Position numbers and translations under genes: made by a program. A stretch of 64,000 bases of DNA, taken from NCBI GenBank assembly GCA_038373885.1, contig JAWZYV010013556.1, positions 430,237 through 494,236 of the forward strand, in the 5' to 3' direction. The stretch comes from Cheiracanthium punctorium (lineage: Eukaryota; Arthropoda; Arachnida; Araneae; Cheiracanthiidae). Below are positions 1 to 11,300 of the stretch, piece after piece; within the stretch, counting starts at the first letter, position 1; the number at the start of each line of letters is the position of its first letter. The notes under the pieces were generated by a model. It did no database searches, had not been told where the DNA came from, and worked only from the letters and a program-made list of their open reading frames with translations.

Positions 1-245
1 TATTTGAATTCGTTCGGGTGTTCCTGTGAAAGAACTCTGTAAATGGTACATAACCTTTTCAATAGGGCGTATGGTTCAGTATATAGGAATATCGCAGAAA
101 TCGATGCCTATTTGCGGACGGACGGAAAGACATAAAGGCAAACGGAAATCATGAACACGTTTCAACCTTGCTGAAAAGTGTTCACAAGAAAAATTACTAC
201 TAGATGATTCCGGGTTATTTCCTTGCACGTAGTAATGTAAATTAA
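1..245 (+). repeat. Partial copy of a hairpin-ended tandem-repeat element
   Basis: This is a second, cut-off copy of the repeat family at 2187-3259. It carries a diverged version of the array unit (a gaattcgttcgggtgttcctgtg segment comparable to the unit near 2880-2920), then an acggacgg-type stretch, then the motif TTCCTTGCACGTAG at 219-232, which resembles the ends of the other copy. The left part lies outside the window. No coding sequence is visible. Confidence 0.45.
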
Positions 246-1089
246 AATGCTCACTACACAGCTTTTCTCCCTACTAAAAATTAATTTTAACTTCGGAGAA
301 ACAAAATTCCGATAAATTCCAAACTATCTTAATGCATAATCTACAGTGCAGGGATAAACAGCCAGTAGGAGGTAAGGAAAGTGTCCTTAAAAAAAATGTA
401 CCTTTACACGGAAAGAATCCTGCGGGATGTCAGGAAAGTTGGCCTGTTTGTTAACGGACAGGTGCCCTTTTTGAGAAATTCCCCCAGGCCCGTACAGGCT
501 CTTTTGGGGGGCCTAGGATAGAGATTGAAAGGGACCCCTTACTGGGGAATTTAGCCGGAAGAGAATTTTAGGATATGCAATGTTTGAGAATTAGGCTTAC
601 GTGCCTAAAAACCCAATTTAACTATTTTAAATTTGTTAAGGCCCTTGATTCTTCAGGGGGGTTATCGGGCCGCGGGGTCTGTTGGAGGGGGTGTCCTCCA
701 CTACGCTACTGTGTAAAGGCGTAAGATTACTGGGAAATAAATAATCTAATTATTTTTATGCATATCCCTCTGATATATATCAAATCACTAATTATAAAGT
801 AGTATATCCATTATTGGGGGCCTCCTTAGGGCCCCCTAGGTCGGGGACCCTCGGAAATCGCCCATCAGTCCACCTGGCGAGTCGGGGCCTGAATTCCTCT
901 TTGCCCTTTTTGAAAAGCTATGTGAACACTGGGATATAATTGTAAATTTAAAAAGGACTCTTGCACTTGCGATTAACTATAAGACATTCATCTACTTTTT
1001 CTAGGATCACATTTTTATTCGATGTTTCAAACGGTTTTAGTACAGTGTTCAGCATGCATTGGAGCTTGCATGTAGTTTTACCACACATG
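246..1089. other. Non-coding AT-rich stretch with a possible hAT terminus
   Basis: No gene is supported here. At about 694-710 the sequence reads on the minus strand CAGTAGCGTAGTGGAGGA, resembling the CAGNGGCGTAG ends of hAT elements; I could not find its partner terminus. Several G-rich and C-rich runs (482-530, 818-855) may be degraded element sequence. Confidence 0.3.
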
Positions 1090-1420
1090 CTGCTGTAAAA
1101 TAGTATAGCACTGTGTGTTGTAAATCCACTCAAAAATGACGTAATGGCATTGATCAGCCAATCACGAAGAGCCTATGGCAATGATTGTATTGCACAGTCT
1201 GCCACAATCTACATCACAGTGTTGGCGTTACGTTCACCCACACGTTGGCTTGTAAAATAATAGAACACTGTGAGGTGTAAATCCACTCACAAAATGGCCT
1301 AATGACGTTGATAAGTCAATCCCGAAGAACATTGTATAGTAAATTGACACAGTCTACAGCGAAGCGTACGCCAATATCACAACGTGTTGGCGTTAGGTTT
1401 ACAAAATCTTTGTGCTGAAA
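1090..1420. repeat. Tandem duplication, about 158-bp unit, two copies
   Basis: The segment from about 1095 to 1170 (tagtatagcactgtgtg, then gtaaatccactcaaaa, then gccaatcacgaagagc) recurs with substitutions at about 1253-1330. The offset is close to 158 bp. No open reading frame is shared by the two units. The origin is unknown. Confidence 0.6.
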
Positions 1421-1437
1421 TCATTTTTTTTTTTTTG

Positions 1438-1660
1438 AGTGTGGCCTAGTCCCTGTGCTCCGTTTCCATAAGAACACGGAAAGTGAATCTGCGCCGAACG
1501 GGCCAGTGCTGAGAAGAGTGAAAATCTTTCTCATCTGGGCAACTGTGGAAGCGTGTATGCTAACGAAAGCTGGTGCACAGAAATTCTGTTCGTCACTCCA
1601 ATATCTTCCATGTTCAAATGATGCCTCTGGGGGTGCCGATTTCAAGTACTAGGTCTCTCA
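1438..1660 (+). repeat. SINE-like repeat, family 2 (diverged copy)
   Basis: It contains an A-box-like GTGGCCTAGTCC, then the family hallmark CCATAAGAACACGGAAAGTG and a GTGC..GAACGGGCCAGTGCT segment. The same order of motifs occurs at 10760-10990 on this strand and at 22336-22684 and 44640-44986 on the other strand. Four dispersed copies and the pol III A-box-like head suggest a tRNA-derived SINE; a B box is not clear. Short frames here are not genes. Confidence 0.55.
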
Positions 1661-2186
1661 CTTGAAATGTGTTCAAAATAAGGTAACCCCAAGCAGACTA
1701 TGAAGTATCTAGAATGGCTCCACGGTTTCCAGAGACCATAAGAAACACCAACATACTTGGCATATTTATAAACTTCACTTCGGAACCTAATTGGCAAACG
1801 AGGTTTAAAAAATGTTTAGGAGTACATTTCAAATCACTTTTTTTCTGATAAACTTCACAAAATTATGACATAAAAGCCAACATTATTAAGTGCTTTCTTT
1901 ACCTTTCTCTTTTCTTACAAAAGAAAAAAAAAGAAAATTATTAGGGGTACTTGTAATTTTTTTCCCTTCAATTACAAACTTACATGTTTCATAAGTACAA
2001 ACTTAGTTTCAAAATTTTAGAATATAATCCATGATAACCTATATATTCCTGATAGACTTGGCAAAACTAGACAAATCGAGTTAGCGAAATTTTTAAATAG
2101 GTTCTTAAAAAACGATATTTGACTTGGCCGTTTAAGAACCCCCCCCCCCCTCTCCCACGTAAAAAATCTGATGTGTCCAACACATG
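1661..2186. other. Non-coding, nothing recognised
   Basis: AT-rich sequence with a C run at 2141-2150. I see no gene, RNA or recognisable repeat in it. Confidence 0.4.
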
Positions 2187-3259
2187 ACTTCCTTGCACGT
2201 CTATTAAATCAAAAATATTTTAGACGCACTTCATCTAAACTTATATGTTTGAAAGAGATAAAATATCAGTAATAGTAAGGTTTAGCGTTTCTAGCCAAAT
2301 ATTTCGATATCGCCAAGCGGAGTTCAAATTGAAAGATTTCCTTCTGACACTTTATTTGGCGTAATGTATTGGAAATCATTTGAGTGTTCCTGTAGCAGAA
2401 CTATAAATGATAAAGACACTTTTTTTTTAATGGAGAAATTCATTTTGTAACTCTTAACAGCATATATCACATCTCAGTCGTTTGAAATAGCCCAATACCA
2501 CTAAAGTACGCTGTAATGAATTTCGGCCCATAGAGCGTAATGTATTTAGAATCTTTTGAGCCGCCTTGTAGATAAAATATGCAGTCGAATGGAACCGAAA
2601 GGGGAGGTGCACAACTAGATGTTATAGCAATCCTAAATTTAAAGTTTCAACATTCTACGACCAATAGTTTTTGAGATATGCGAGTTTAATGAATTTCGCT
2701 CCATAGAGTATAATACATTTCGAATCTCTCGGGAGGTCCTGCAGATAAACTATCAAGTCGAATGGAACCAAAAGGAAAGTTGCACAACTAGATGTTACAA
2801 CTATCCAAAATATGAAGTTTCGACATTCTACGCCTAATAGTTTTTGAGATATGCGAGTTTAATGAATTTCGGCCCATAGAGCGTAATGTATTTCGAATCT
2901 TTTGGGCGGTCCTGTTCATAAACTATCTATTCGATTGCGACTGAAAGGGGAGGTTCACAACTAGATCATAGAAAAATCCCAAATATCAATTCTACGGTCA
3001 ATAGTTTTTGAGAAATGCGAGTTACATACATACGTACGTACAGACGGCATGGAAAAACTGGTCACAAAAGAATCGCCGCTGGTCAAAATGAGTTGCAGAC
3101 GCGTTTATAGGATCGTTAATGCTAGCTTACGATGAGATGCATCGAAAAAATTCTTAATATTAAATTTAGAGGTAGTCAAAATTGGTTTTTTCGTCGAAAT
3201 TTGGCTCCCAAAATTTTTCGGGATCACATTACTTCCTTATTCTACGTACAAGGAAGTAA
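2187..3259. repeat. Tandem array (173-bp unit) in a hairpin-ended element
   Basis: Three units start with AATGAATTTCG at 2515, 2688 and 2861, giving a constant 173-bp period, and each ends with a TTTTTGAGATATGCGAGTTT-like phrase. The stretch is bounded on the left by ACTTCCTTGCACGT (2187-2200) and on the right by a perfect hairpin, TTACTTCCTT at 3229-3238 pairing with AAGGAAGTAA at 3250-3259 around an 11-nt loop. The ends are inverted relative to each other (ACTTCCTTG.ACGT), as expected of a non-autonomous transposon. No transposase is seen and the superfamily is not determined. Confidence 0.6.
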
Positions 3260-3425
3260 TAAAAATATTAACATATTTTAAAGCTCATTCACTAAATCAA
3301 ATTCCGTAAATTCCTAGAAATTTTGGATTATTTACAATTTTTATTGATTCCTAAAAACTTGTGACATAAGCGCTTTTTGTAGACATAACTAAATTGAGTT
3401 ATTAGATTTTTTTAAAGTATTAATA

Positions 3426-4834
3426 CACTGCTGGCCACCCAAATTGCAACACCAAGAAAAACAAGAGATATCACAACAAAATTTATTGTGTAGATAACAT
3501 GTTGACCAAGTAACAAATGATTAAATTTACAGCATTCTATGAAGCGTGGTTCCTGCCAAAATCAGTACCCAGAGTAGCCGCCGTTGTTGGAGATCACAGC
3601 TGCCACACGCCTCGGCATTGATTCAAAGAGACTTTGAATGTGTTCTTGGGGTACAGCAGACCAAGCAGCTTCCACACGTTGCCAAAGTTGATCTGGTGTG
3701 ACAGCTGGGGATGAACTCTGGGTCAGTCGTTGAGCAACCATGGACCACATGTTTTCTATCGGCGAAAGATCCGGAGAGCGCGCCGGCCAGGGAAGCAATT
3801 CAATCTGGTGATTGACGAAGAACCCTTGGACAATGCGTGCCACGTGTGGCCGTGCATTATCCTGCTGAAATATGGCTGTTGGCAAGCCCTGAAGGTAAGA
3901 AAGGACAACTGGCTCCAACACCTCGGAGATGTAGCGCTGGCTGGTTAAAGTACCGGCAATGCGTACTAGAGGAGTGCGAGAGAGATATCCGATACCGCCC
4001 CATACCATAATACCCGGTGCAGGACCAGTGTGACGGTGCATAATGCAGCTGTTCAGCATCCTCTCTCCACGGTGTCTCCAGACTCGAATCCGACCGTCGT
4101 GGTGTTGCATACAGAAGCGTGACTCGTCAGTAAAGAGAATTTCATTCCATTCTGTCGTCCACATCCTTCTTTCATCGCACCATTGGCGGCGGAGACGTCT
4201 GTGGTTCCGCGTCAGAGGTAGACAAAGCAACGGACGTCTTGCGGACAGACCATTCTGCTGTAAACGACGTCGAATGGTACGCGCAGACACTGGATGATGC
4301 GTTACAGACTGAATCTGCTGTGATATGGTTCGTGATGTGACTGAGCGGTCCGTCACTGCCATGCGTACAATCTGCCTGTCATCACGTGACGTGGTGCACT
4401 GAGGTCGATGCGGTCGATCACGTCTGTCCGTCGTACCCTCCTGCACCCAACGATCACATATCCGCATCACAGTTGTTTGGTTTCGTCCAATACGACGACC
4501 GATTTCCCTGAAAGATAACCCACAATCTCGGTATGCCACTATCCTTCCTCTGTCAAACTCGGATACTTGATCAAAAGATGATCGTTGTTTCCTACGAGGC
4601 ATAATTTATCGTTTTTTTGAAAAAAACGCAAGAAAAACACAATTGCTGTACTTGAAACCGTCGAAATCTCCAAGCCTTAAATAGCGCTTTGAGGTGGCGC
4701 CACAGGCGCGCTTGATGTGCGTCTGCGCTGAAATTCTAATCATTTGCATATCTCACCTCAGCTAATGCATGTTGTAAATTTCATATTATTTGCATGCTTC
4801 CTTCAGGGTGTTGCATTTACGATGGCCAGCAGTG
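3426..4834 (-). mobile_element. Intact Tc1-like DNA transposon
   Basis: The element is 1409 bp, flanked by TA on both sides (3424-3425 and 4835-4836). Its terminal inverted repeats begin CACTGCTGGCCA and continue with matches through a shared TGCAACACC block (left 3426-3453, right about 4806-4834). It encloses one uninterrupted transposase gene. TA target sites, CACTG termini and a DD34E enzyme together identify Tc1. It lies in the intron between exon 4 and the unseen exon 5 of SDR gene A. An uninterrupted frame and good inverted repeats suggest recent insertion and possible activity. Confidence 0.93.
3562..4602 (-). CDS. Tc1-like transposase, 346 aa, full length
   Basis: DNA cut-and-paste transposase acting in the nucleus on its own inverted repeats, inserting at TA. 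The first 115 residues or so hold two helix-turn-helix segments of the paired-like type (LSFREIGRRIGRNQTTVMRI at 29-48, and VSARTIRRRL at 105-114), followed by the RNase-H-fold catalytic domain. Catalytic residues are visible: Asp159 in FTDES, Asp248 in QQDNARPH and Glu283 in SPDLSPIENMW, with 34 residues between the last two (DD34E). Length is normal for the family and no stop or frameshift is seen. The start at 4602 is the only Met ahead of the HTH and lies well inside the inverted repeats. From memory, the closest relatives are transposases from orb-weaver spiders. Confidence 0.95.
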   Translation of the reverse strand: MPRRKQRSSFDQVSEFDRGRIVAYRDCGLSFREIGRRIGRNQTTVMRICDRWVQEGTTDRRDRPHRPQCTTSRDDRQIVRMAVTDRSVTSRTISQQIQSVTHHPVSARTIRRRLQQNGLSARRPLLCLPLTRNHRRLRRQWCDERRMWTTEWNEILFTDESRFCMQHHDGRIRVWRHRGERMLNSCIMHRHTGPAPGIMVWGGIGYLSRTPLVRIAGTLTSQRYISEVLEPVVLSYLQGLPTAIFQQDNARPHVARIVQGFFVNHQIELLPWPARSPDLSPIENMWSMVAQRLTQSSSPAVTPDQLWQRVEAAWSAVPQEHIQSLFESMPRRVAAVISNNGGYSGY

Positions 4835-5170
4835 TATTTAGAACGAGAGCTTGACAGATGTAAACTGGAACGCCCTATTTTGACTTCATTAATCTTTCAG
4901 TCTTGAGGTATCAGTTCAAAGAAATCGTTTAATGAAATTTAGTGAAACTTGAAGTTAGTACAATGAAAGATTTCTATGCTGCCAAGATATGTAGTCACAA
5001 TTGCATCTTTTTTTACCTTCGGGCTAGAAAATCAATGATTGGTGAGTGTTGCTTTTCATAATCATTTTACAAATATTGTGGGTTTCATTTCGAAGTATAT
5101 AACCGATTCTCTGGCAATAAAATTGCGTAAAGCTTATGATATTTAAAAAACAGATATTGAATTTGCTTAC

Positions 5171-5335
5171 TTTGCTTATACTGTAGCCAAGTGTTGATCC
5201 TCCTACTTCGAGCTTAGTTACTTCTTCTATAGATCCAAGGAGGGAACTTATGTTCAATACAGCAGCTAGGTTGATACTCATTGAACTTTTATGGGGGTAT
5301 TTGGCAGATGCACTTTGAAGAAGCGGAAGAAATTC
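5171..5335 (-). CDS. SDR gene A exon 4 (active site)
   Basis: 165 bp, 55 codons, acceptor CCTCAG, donor GTAAGC. It encodes EFLPLLQSAS, then AAVLNISSLLGSI with the catalytic Ser, and ends YSISK with the catalytic Tyr and Lys. The loop between Ser and Tyr is longer than in gene B and differs in sequence from both paralogs. Confidence 0.92.
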
Positions 5336-8300
5336 CTGAGGAATATACGATAAATAGTAAAGATAATTCTGACCAAGTTTTTTTAAGTTGTACTTAAACT
5401 ATGTAAACTAGTCATGTGACACATCCAATCTCAAATTTTTTTAATCTATTGCTAAACAGAGATCAGTTAAAGCATATTAGTTGTCAGCACTGAAATATTT
5501 TATTGAATTCCTACATTATCTATAGGGATTATTTGTTAAAAACTTTGCGACTATCTATCCATAAAGGAGATGAAAACTTTCATTTTTACCTGAGAAACCA
5601 TCACCGGTCCAATTGTATTTGTTTTAAAGTGATAAAGAAGATTTTCTTCCGTTATTTCAGGAAATCGTTGCTCAGCAAAAACTCCGGCGTTGTTGATGAG
5701 TAGAGTAAGTCCATTCGGCCCAACCATGTCTTCAACTATTTTTCGAGCAGCTTCGATTTCCTTCCTTTTGGAAACGTCTACATAACAAGAAACCCAGAAA
5801 GTGAAACCATGTACATTGGTCAAGCATATAAATAAATACAGAAATGCTGTAATTATATCTCAGTAATTTGAGTTTGTAATTTTTCGAAACTACCTAGCAA
5901 GTAGTACTTGGATTTATCCAGCTTTAATTTCCAGCCAGGATTTAAATGCTTTCTGAAACCTTACGATTCGATATGGCTTTGTATCAAAAATGAGTAAAAT
6001 TTACGCGACAACTTACGAATATAGAGTCAGAAGTACCACCTGCATGGTGTCAATGTATTGATAAATCTTGTGCATGATTAGAAAGATGCCTCTTAATTTA
6101 CTTAAATTTCGGAATCGAATTGTAGCAAAATGGTGTCAATTGTGCTATAAAACTCGATGTATAGTTTCGATCAAAGATAAAGTATTTTCAATATCGGATG
6201 CCTGTCATCCGATACTGAAAATGTGTACCGATTCCGTGGTCTAGGTAGCAGAGTTGTGGCGAATCGATATTGTGTTTTGTAATCGATATTTAATTAACGC
6301 ATCGTTTAACGTGTCAACAGACAGACATTTTCGACGCTGTTCATTTTTGTCTATTCTTATAAAACAGATTCTCAGATGTCTTTCGTGAAATACATTTTGA
6401 TTATCAAGCAACATATATTTGCTGGGTATTTTTTTTCTCTTGCTGAACCAAAATTAAAAAAAATTATTTGTTTGTAAAATGCAATACAAATGTCTTTCGC
6501 AATTTTTGGTACAATGCAAGCTAACAATACGTCATTAAAAACTCCTAAGTAGGATAAAAGTTCAAAAACGAACAATTTTAACGAGAATATGATTGAAAAA
6601 TTACGATTTTTCACAGTACATTAGCAAAATCATCAGAAGCACATTTTTTCGTCTCACCTCCAGATCTTTCAAGCTTACGCATATACAAAATAAATTAAGA
6701 AGATCAATAAATACAAAATAGTTATAAAGCCTGCACACGATTTATAAAAAAAAATGTGTATTTAGATGTTTATATATACTTAAAAGACAAATTCATCTTT
6801 TATGTGCTTATTTTTCGGCTCAACATTGCTTGATACATTTTCAATACCAAAAGTTAAAATTTTATTCACAGACCTGAGAATTCTTTTAAACTAATTTAAA
6901 ACTAATACTTTTTCGAATGCTTTAAAGACATGTATGATAAAGAGCCGAAAATCCCATCCTATAATGAAGATGACGAAACATTTATTCCTTTTAATAAAAT
7001 GATGAAAACAAAACACGTTTTTGATCATCTTATTATTATGCCCCAGCGCTTTTGATACGCTACTTTTATGTAAATGAAATCAGAAAATGTTTAAATTACA
7101 AAAATATTCGGTATATTATGTATGGTATATAAAATGTTTCGGTATATAAACTGTTTAAATTACAAAACTATTCGGTATATAGACAGCATTTCAATAAGTG
7201 TTTTTCTGATTTTAGTGAAAACATAGATTTTTCAGCGTACGAGCGAGACTATCATAAATTGCAAGTTTTCAGTTTGTTATGATATTAATAATTCAAACTA
7301 TTATAATTACATGTATGTTGGGGTTTTAAAGGAAAATAGGAGGCATATCATAACTGTTTAGTTTCACAATTTATAAATTAGGGTGGATCAAAATATATAG
7401 GGAAAAGAAAACTATTTCGAAATTAATTTTGACCTAGATTGGAAAAGTTGCGTATTGAGTATTTTAGTTTACATGTAATTTTTTTTTTAAATCCATATAC
7501 ATCTTGATGTGCACCAAGTGTCTGAAATATAGTTTAAAATTAATATTTCACGAAAATTAAAATAATAATAATAATATTCGAAAATGCTTTTGACAATTTC
7601 GAATACACATTAGTTCGGTACATTAGTTTATACATAGATTTTTATTCATTTCCATTCATCTTCCTGTGCCCCAAGCACCCGAAAAATAATTAAAAATTGT
7701 CAAATTTAAAAATATGTATTAAAAATTGTTAAGTAATTATTTTTTTATAAATTTGGAAGAGTACTCAGGTAATAAAGTATAAACGTTTCTTGGACATCTT
7801 AAAGGTATCTATATACGGAAACTACAGGTGGTAGGAGTATTTTTGTAGGTGCTCCAAATAATAGAACTGTTTAGATTTCTGCATATTTGATTAAGTCGAT
7901 AGGTTAAAGACAACAAATAAACTGAAAATCAATGGAAGTGTTTTACTGATTAAAAAAAATCTTAAATTGCGAATATATAATAAACATATGATATAATTAG
8001 CGCGTGAAAAAACTATTTCAATCTAAACTCTGATTTTGAATTAAAATATTTTCTGTTCCTTGATTCGAGCCTGTATCTTATACATCCATCCCTCCTTTAT
8101 TCTCCATAAACGAGAGATGCAGTCTTTGTTACTAGTTTCTCCACGCCGCGTTTAGTTCCTTGGGTGCGGCAAGGTCAGCTAGGCAAGTTAGTAAATTTTG
8201 CTGAAGCAATCTCCTTTGACAGGAATATTTTTAAATGCTCATCGGAGATGTCTTTCAAAGCCGGAGGCTCTAACTGCTCGTTATTATTATTCCAAAAAGT

Positions 8301-11300
8301 TAAATTCGTATAATCAGTTGCTTGCATTCTTATTATTGGTACACGAAAATTTCTCATCGATGAAGTATTCTGATTCTCTCTTTTGGCAGAAATAACCCTT
8401 TGGTAAGCTAATTTTCGAACAGTATCTCTATCATCAAAAACCATAGCTAGAAGCAAATTCTCTGTATATGCAAAAAATCCGTTTCTTTGCATGACAGCTT
8501 CAACAGTTTCTTTAGGTGATCCGGCGTATATTTTTAGTACATAATTGGCTTCCAGAGGTTTCTAGAACTTTCAATGCACAATGGCTTTCCTTCTATGTGG
8601 AACCACACTGGACCGTATACCTTCAACTAACTATTCGTAACTAAATGTAACAAGTTTTCAGAAGGCTCTTCGACTGCCGCATAAAGACAAAGGACTCAGC
8701 GTTTGTCAACCACCTAGAATGCACTACCAGTACTGTTTGAATAGCAGCTAAATCTTGGTGCATTCTCCTAAAGACACCGCTTTCAACTTATCCAACAAAT
8801 ATCGTTGATCTGTACTCAAAATACTCCTATCGACATTTGGAAATGGATTTCACTCAATTCTGCAGAATTTAGTTACAGAAAGTGTATGGCTAGTTTGCAA
8901 TACCTTGCTAATTGCACTAGAATATTCTTTGGGGCCATGGATTACACCATCAAGCTAAACCAAAAGATGTCGTAAAAAAAGTTCGTTAAGATGTAGCGTA
9001 CAAATGTACCGTTGAAGTACACGATTCAACTCGGCTTCTAGAAGACTTATTACTTCTACCTTTGAACCAGTATTCATGATTGGCCCATCGCGTCCGATTA
9101 CTAAAAGTGAATCAGTTGATATACCTTTGTCATTAAGAAAGGTTAATATTCTATTCTTTAATGTTAATCGCAGATCCCGACGAAACAGTTAGATGCCCAA
9201 GGTAATTTCAAGTTGGTTCTTGTATTAAAGAAATATGTTCTTTTCTGACACAGGTGGCTGTAGGCCGCGAAGACAACCATAACGTAAAACTTCTATAGCT
9301 CTGTTGTTCCAGATGGGCTATTCGATCGACCGCCATGGTATTGGTAGTTAAATGGATCGATGGCAACGACTGCACTTTTTCAGCGTTGGGAAGTCAATCC
9401 AGTTGGTCTTCTGTATTGCTATGAAAATGCTTGCGCTTCAAAGGGTTAAGCGAGACGTCTTATTCTTTTGTCGCAGAAAATATAGTGACGTCAGATCAGA
9501 AGCGCCGACAAAAGCTAGTTAGCTCTTGTTTCGTGGCAAATCTGGCGAAGGAAATAGCCTAATTTTTTTATTTTGTATTCGAATTTTCGGAGCGTCTGTA
9601 GGGAATGCTATAAAAAACTGTTTTTCATAGAAAAATATTTCTGGTCATTTGGCAAATCATTCCACCCAAGCCACCAAGCCATTACATGCATATAAACTTT
9701 CTTTAAAAAAAATTAATTTTTTGGAGTGAGTGGGGCACCTGAAGGGATGTTAAAAATATTTTTTTTATATAAATTCTCACCAGGCCATTTGGTAACCTAT
9801 GCCATGTGGGACGTCATTAAAATTAAAAAAAAAATCCGTCCACCCTATTATGCATACACAAATGTGACTACTTCCATTTTTGGAGATTTATTTAAATATG
9901 GATTGTTAAAGTAACGCAAACATTTATTAAGCATAAAAGCGAATACTCAATTCTATCAGTACACTGCCGTAAATTCTAGATATTTCTAAACTATATGAAA
10001 GTGAAATAAATGTTTAATTTTCTGGAAAATTCAAGTAAACTGATTTTTACTGTGTGTTATTTTTCAAATGATATACATAGACTTAAATCATTTAACAGTT
10101 CGAATTCTTTCAATTTGTCTGTATTAGGGGTATGATTGTCACTGTTTTTGTTATTTTTAAATAAAAATTTTGAATAAATGACAAAAAAATTTAATATTAC
10201 TCAAGTTCAAAATCTATTTGATAATTTTTATCAATTTCTTAAACTTTTGTGACAGGTCCTTTTTTTCTTTCTTTCTGTCTTTCTTTCCACTGAGCACTGC
10301 TTACGATTCAAAACATTACCAGATATTTTGATTTCTTCCCATAATATTTTTTCTGTTATTGACGTAATTTAAAAACCATTGTTCATGAACTTTTCAGTAG
10401 GACATTTTAAAGGTTTTATTCATTTATTTCCGCTGAAAACTGTTTATAAATTGCAAAAACAAAATTCAATATAAAATAATCTCACCCATCTTGATCAGTA
10501 GAACTTGTGTAGTTTTGCAGGTGTCTCTAATTTTTTTGAGAGCCTGTAAGAAATTCAGAACTGCAGTTCCATACAAAAAGAGAATTTGGATTTGAGATTT
10601 TTTTAAAAATAGCCAGCACGTTATGCTTTGTTTAAAAAGAATTAGTTAAAAAAAATATTTTGTAAATCATGAAAAATTGAGTGATATATTTTCCAATAAA
10701 TCAAACATCAATGAACTACGATCTATTGTTTTTCCTACTTTTAGATACATAATTTGGTCTCGCAGTGGCCTAGTTGGCTAATCTCGGTTCCCATAAGAAC
10801 GTGGAAAAGGAAGTGGCGCTGACCTTGATCAGCGCTTAACTACCTTTTTTAAGTACACTACTGTGGGACCGTGTACCCTAAGGTAGCTGGAGCTCGTAAA
10901 GTCTATTGTGGCTTCAATAACCTCCATGCTCAAACGATATTCATGTGCCAAGTCTCTCCTCTAGAGATTGGGTACACCGGTGAATATTTGCACTGCAGCC
11001 GAAGTAAATTACTTTGAGCAAATGTTACTCTAACAGGATTTGTAACATTATTTTAAGTTTCTAAAATGCATAGGGTCAAGTGGAGGAAAATGGTGGGAAA
11101 ATCATGTATTTTTTTAAAAGGTCCTACAATCAAGCTGTTAAATTTATGTTAGTTAAATTATTGGCGTATATTACATATATTGGACTTATATTGATTTAAT
11201 ATATAGTGTTGTTTTTTAATGTTATCAAAATACATTTCTTCGGTGTCATTTTTAGTTAGGCAAGTATTAATACCCCCATTTTCTCCCATGGTGGGGGAAA

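Noticed and set aside
1..5170. Exon 5 of SDR gene A on the minus strand
   Set aside because: I looked for the complement of the AALNMAMRVIA and CPGWVKTDM coding blocks and did not find it; the gene must continue outside the window.
5503..5703. Plus-strand open frame over gene A exon 3
   Set aside because: It is the reverse-strand shadow of exon 3 (5590-5777); the minus strand has the NNAG motif and splice sites.
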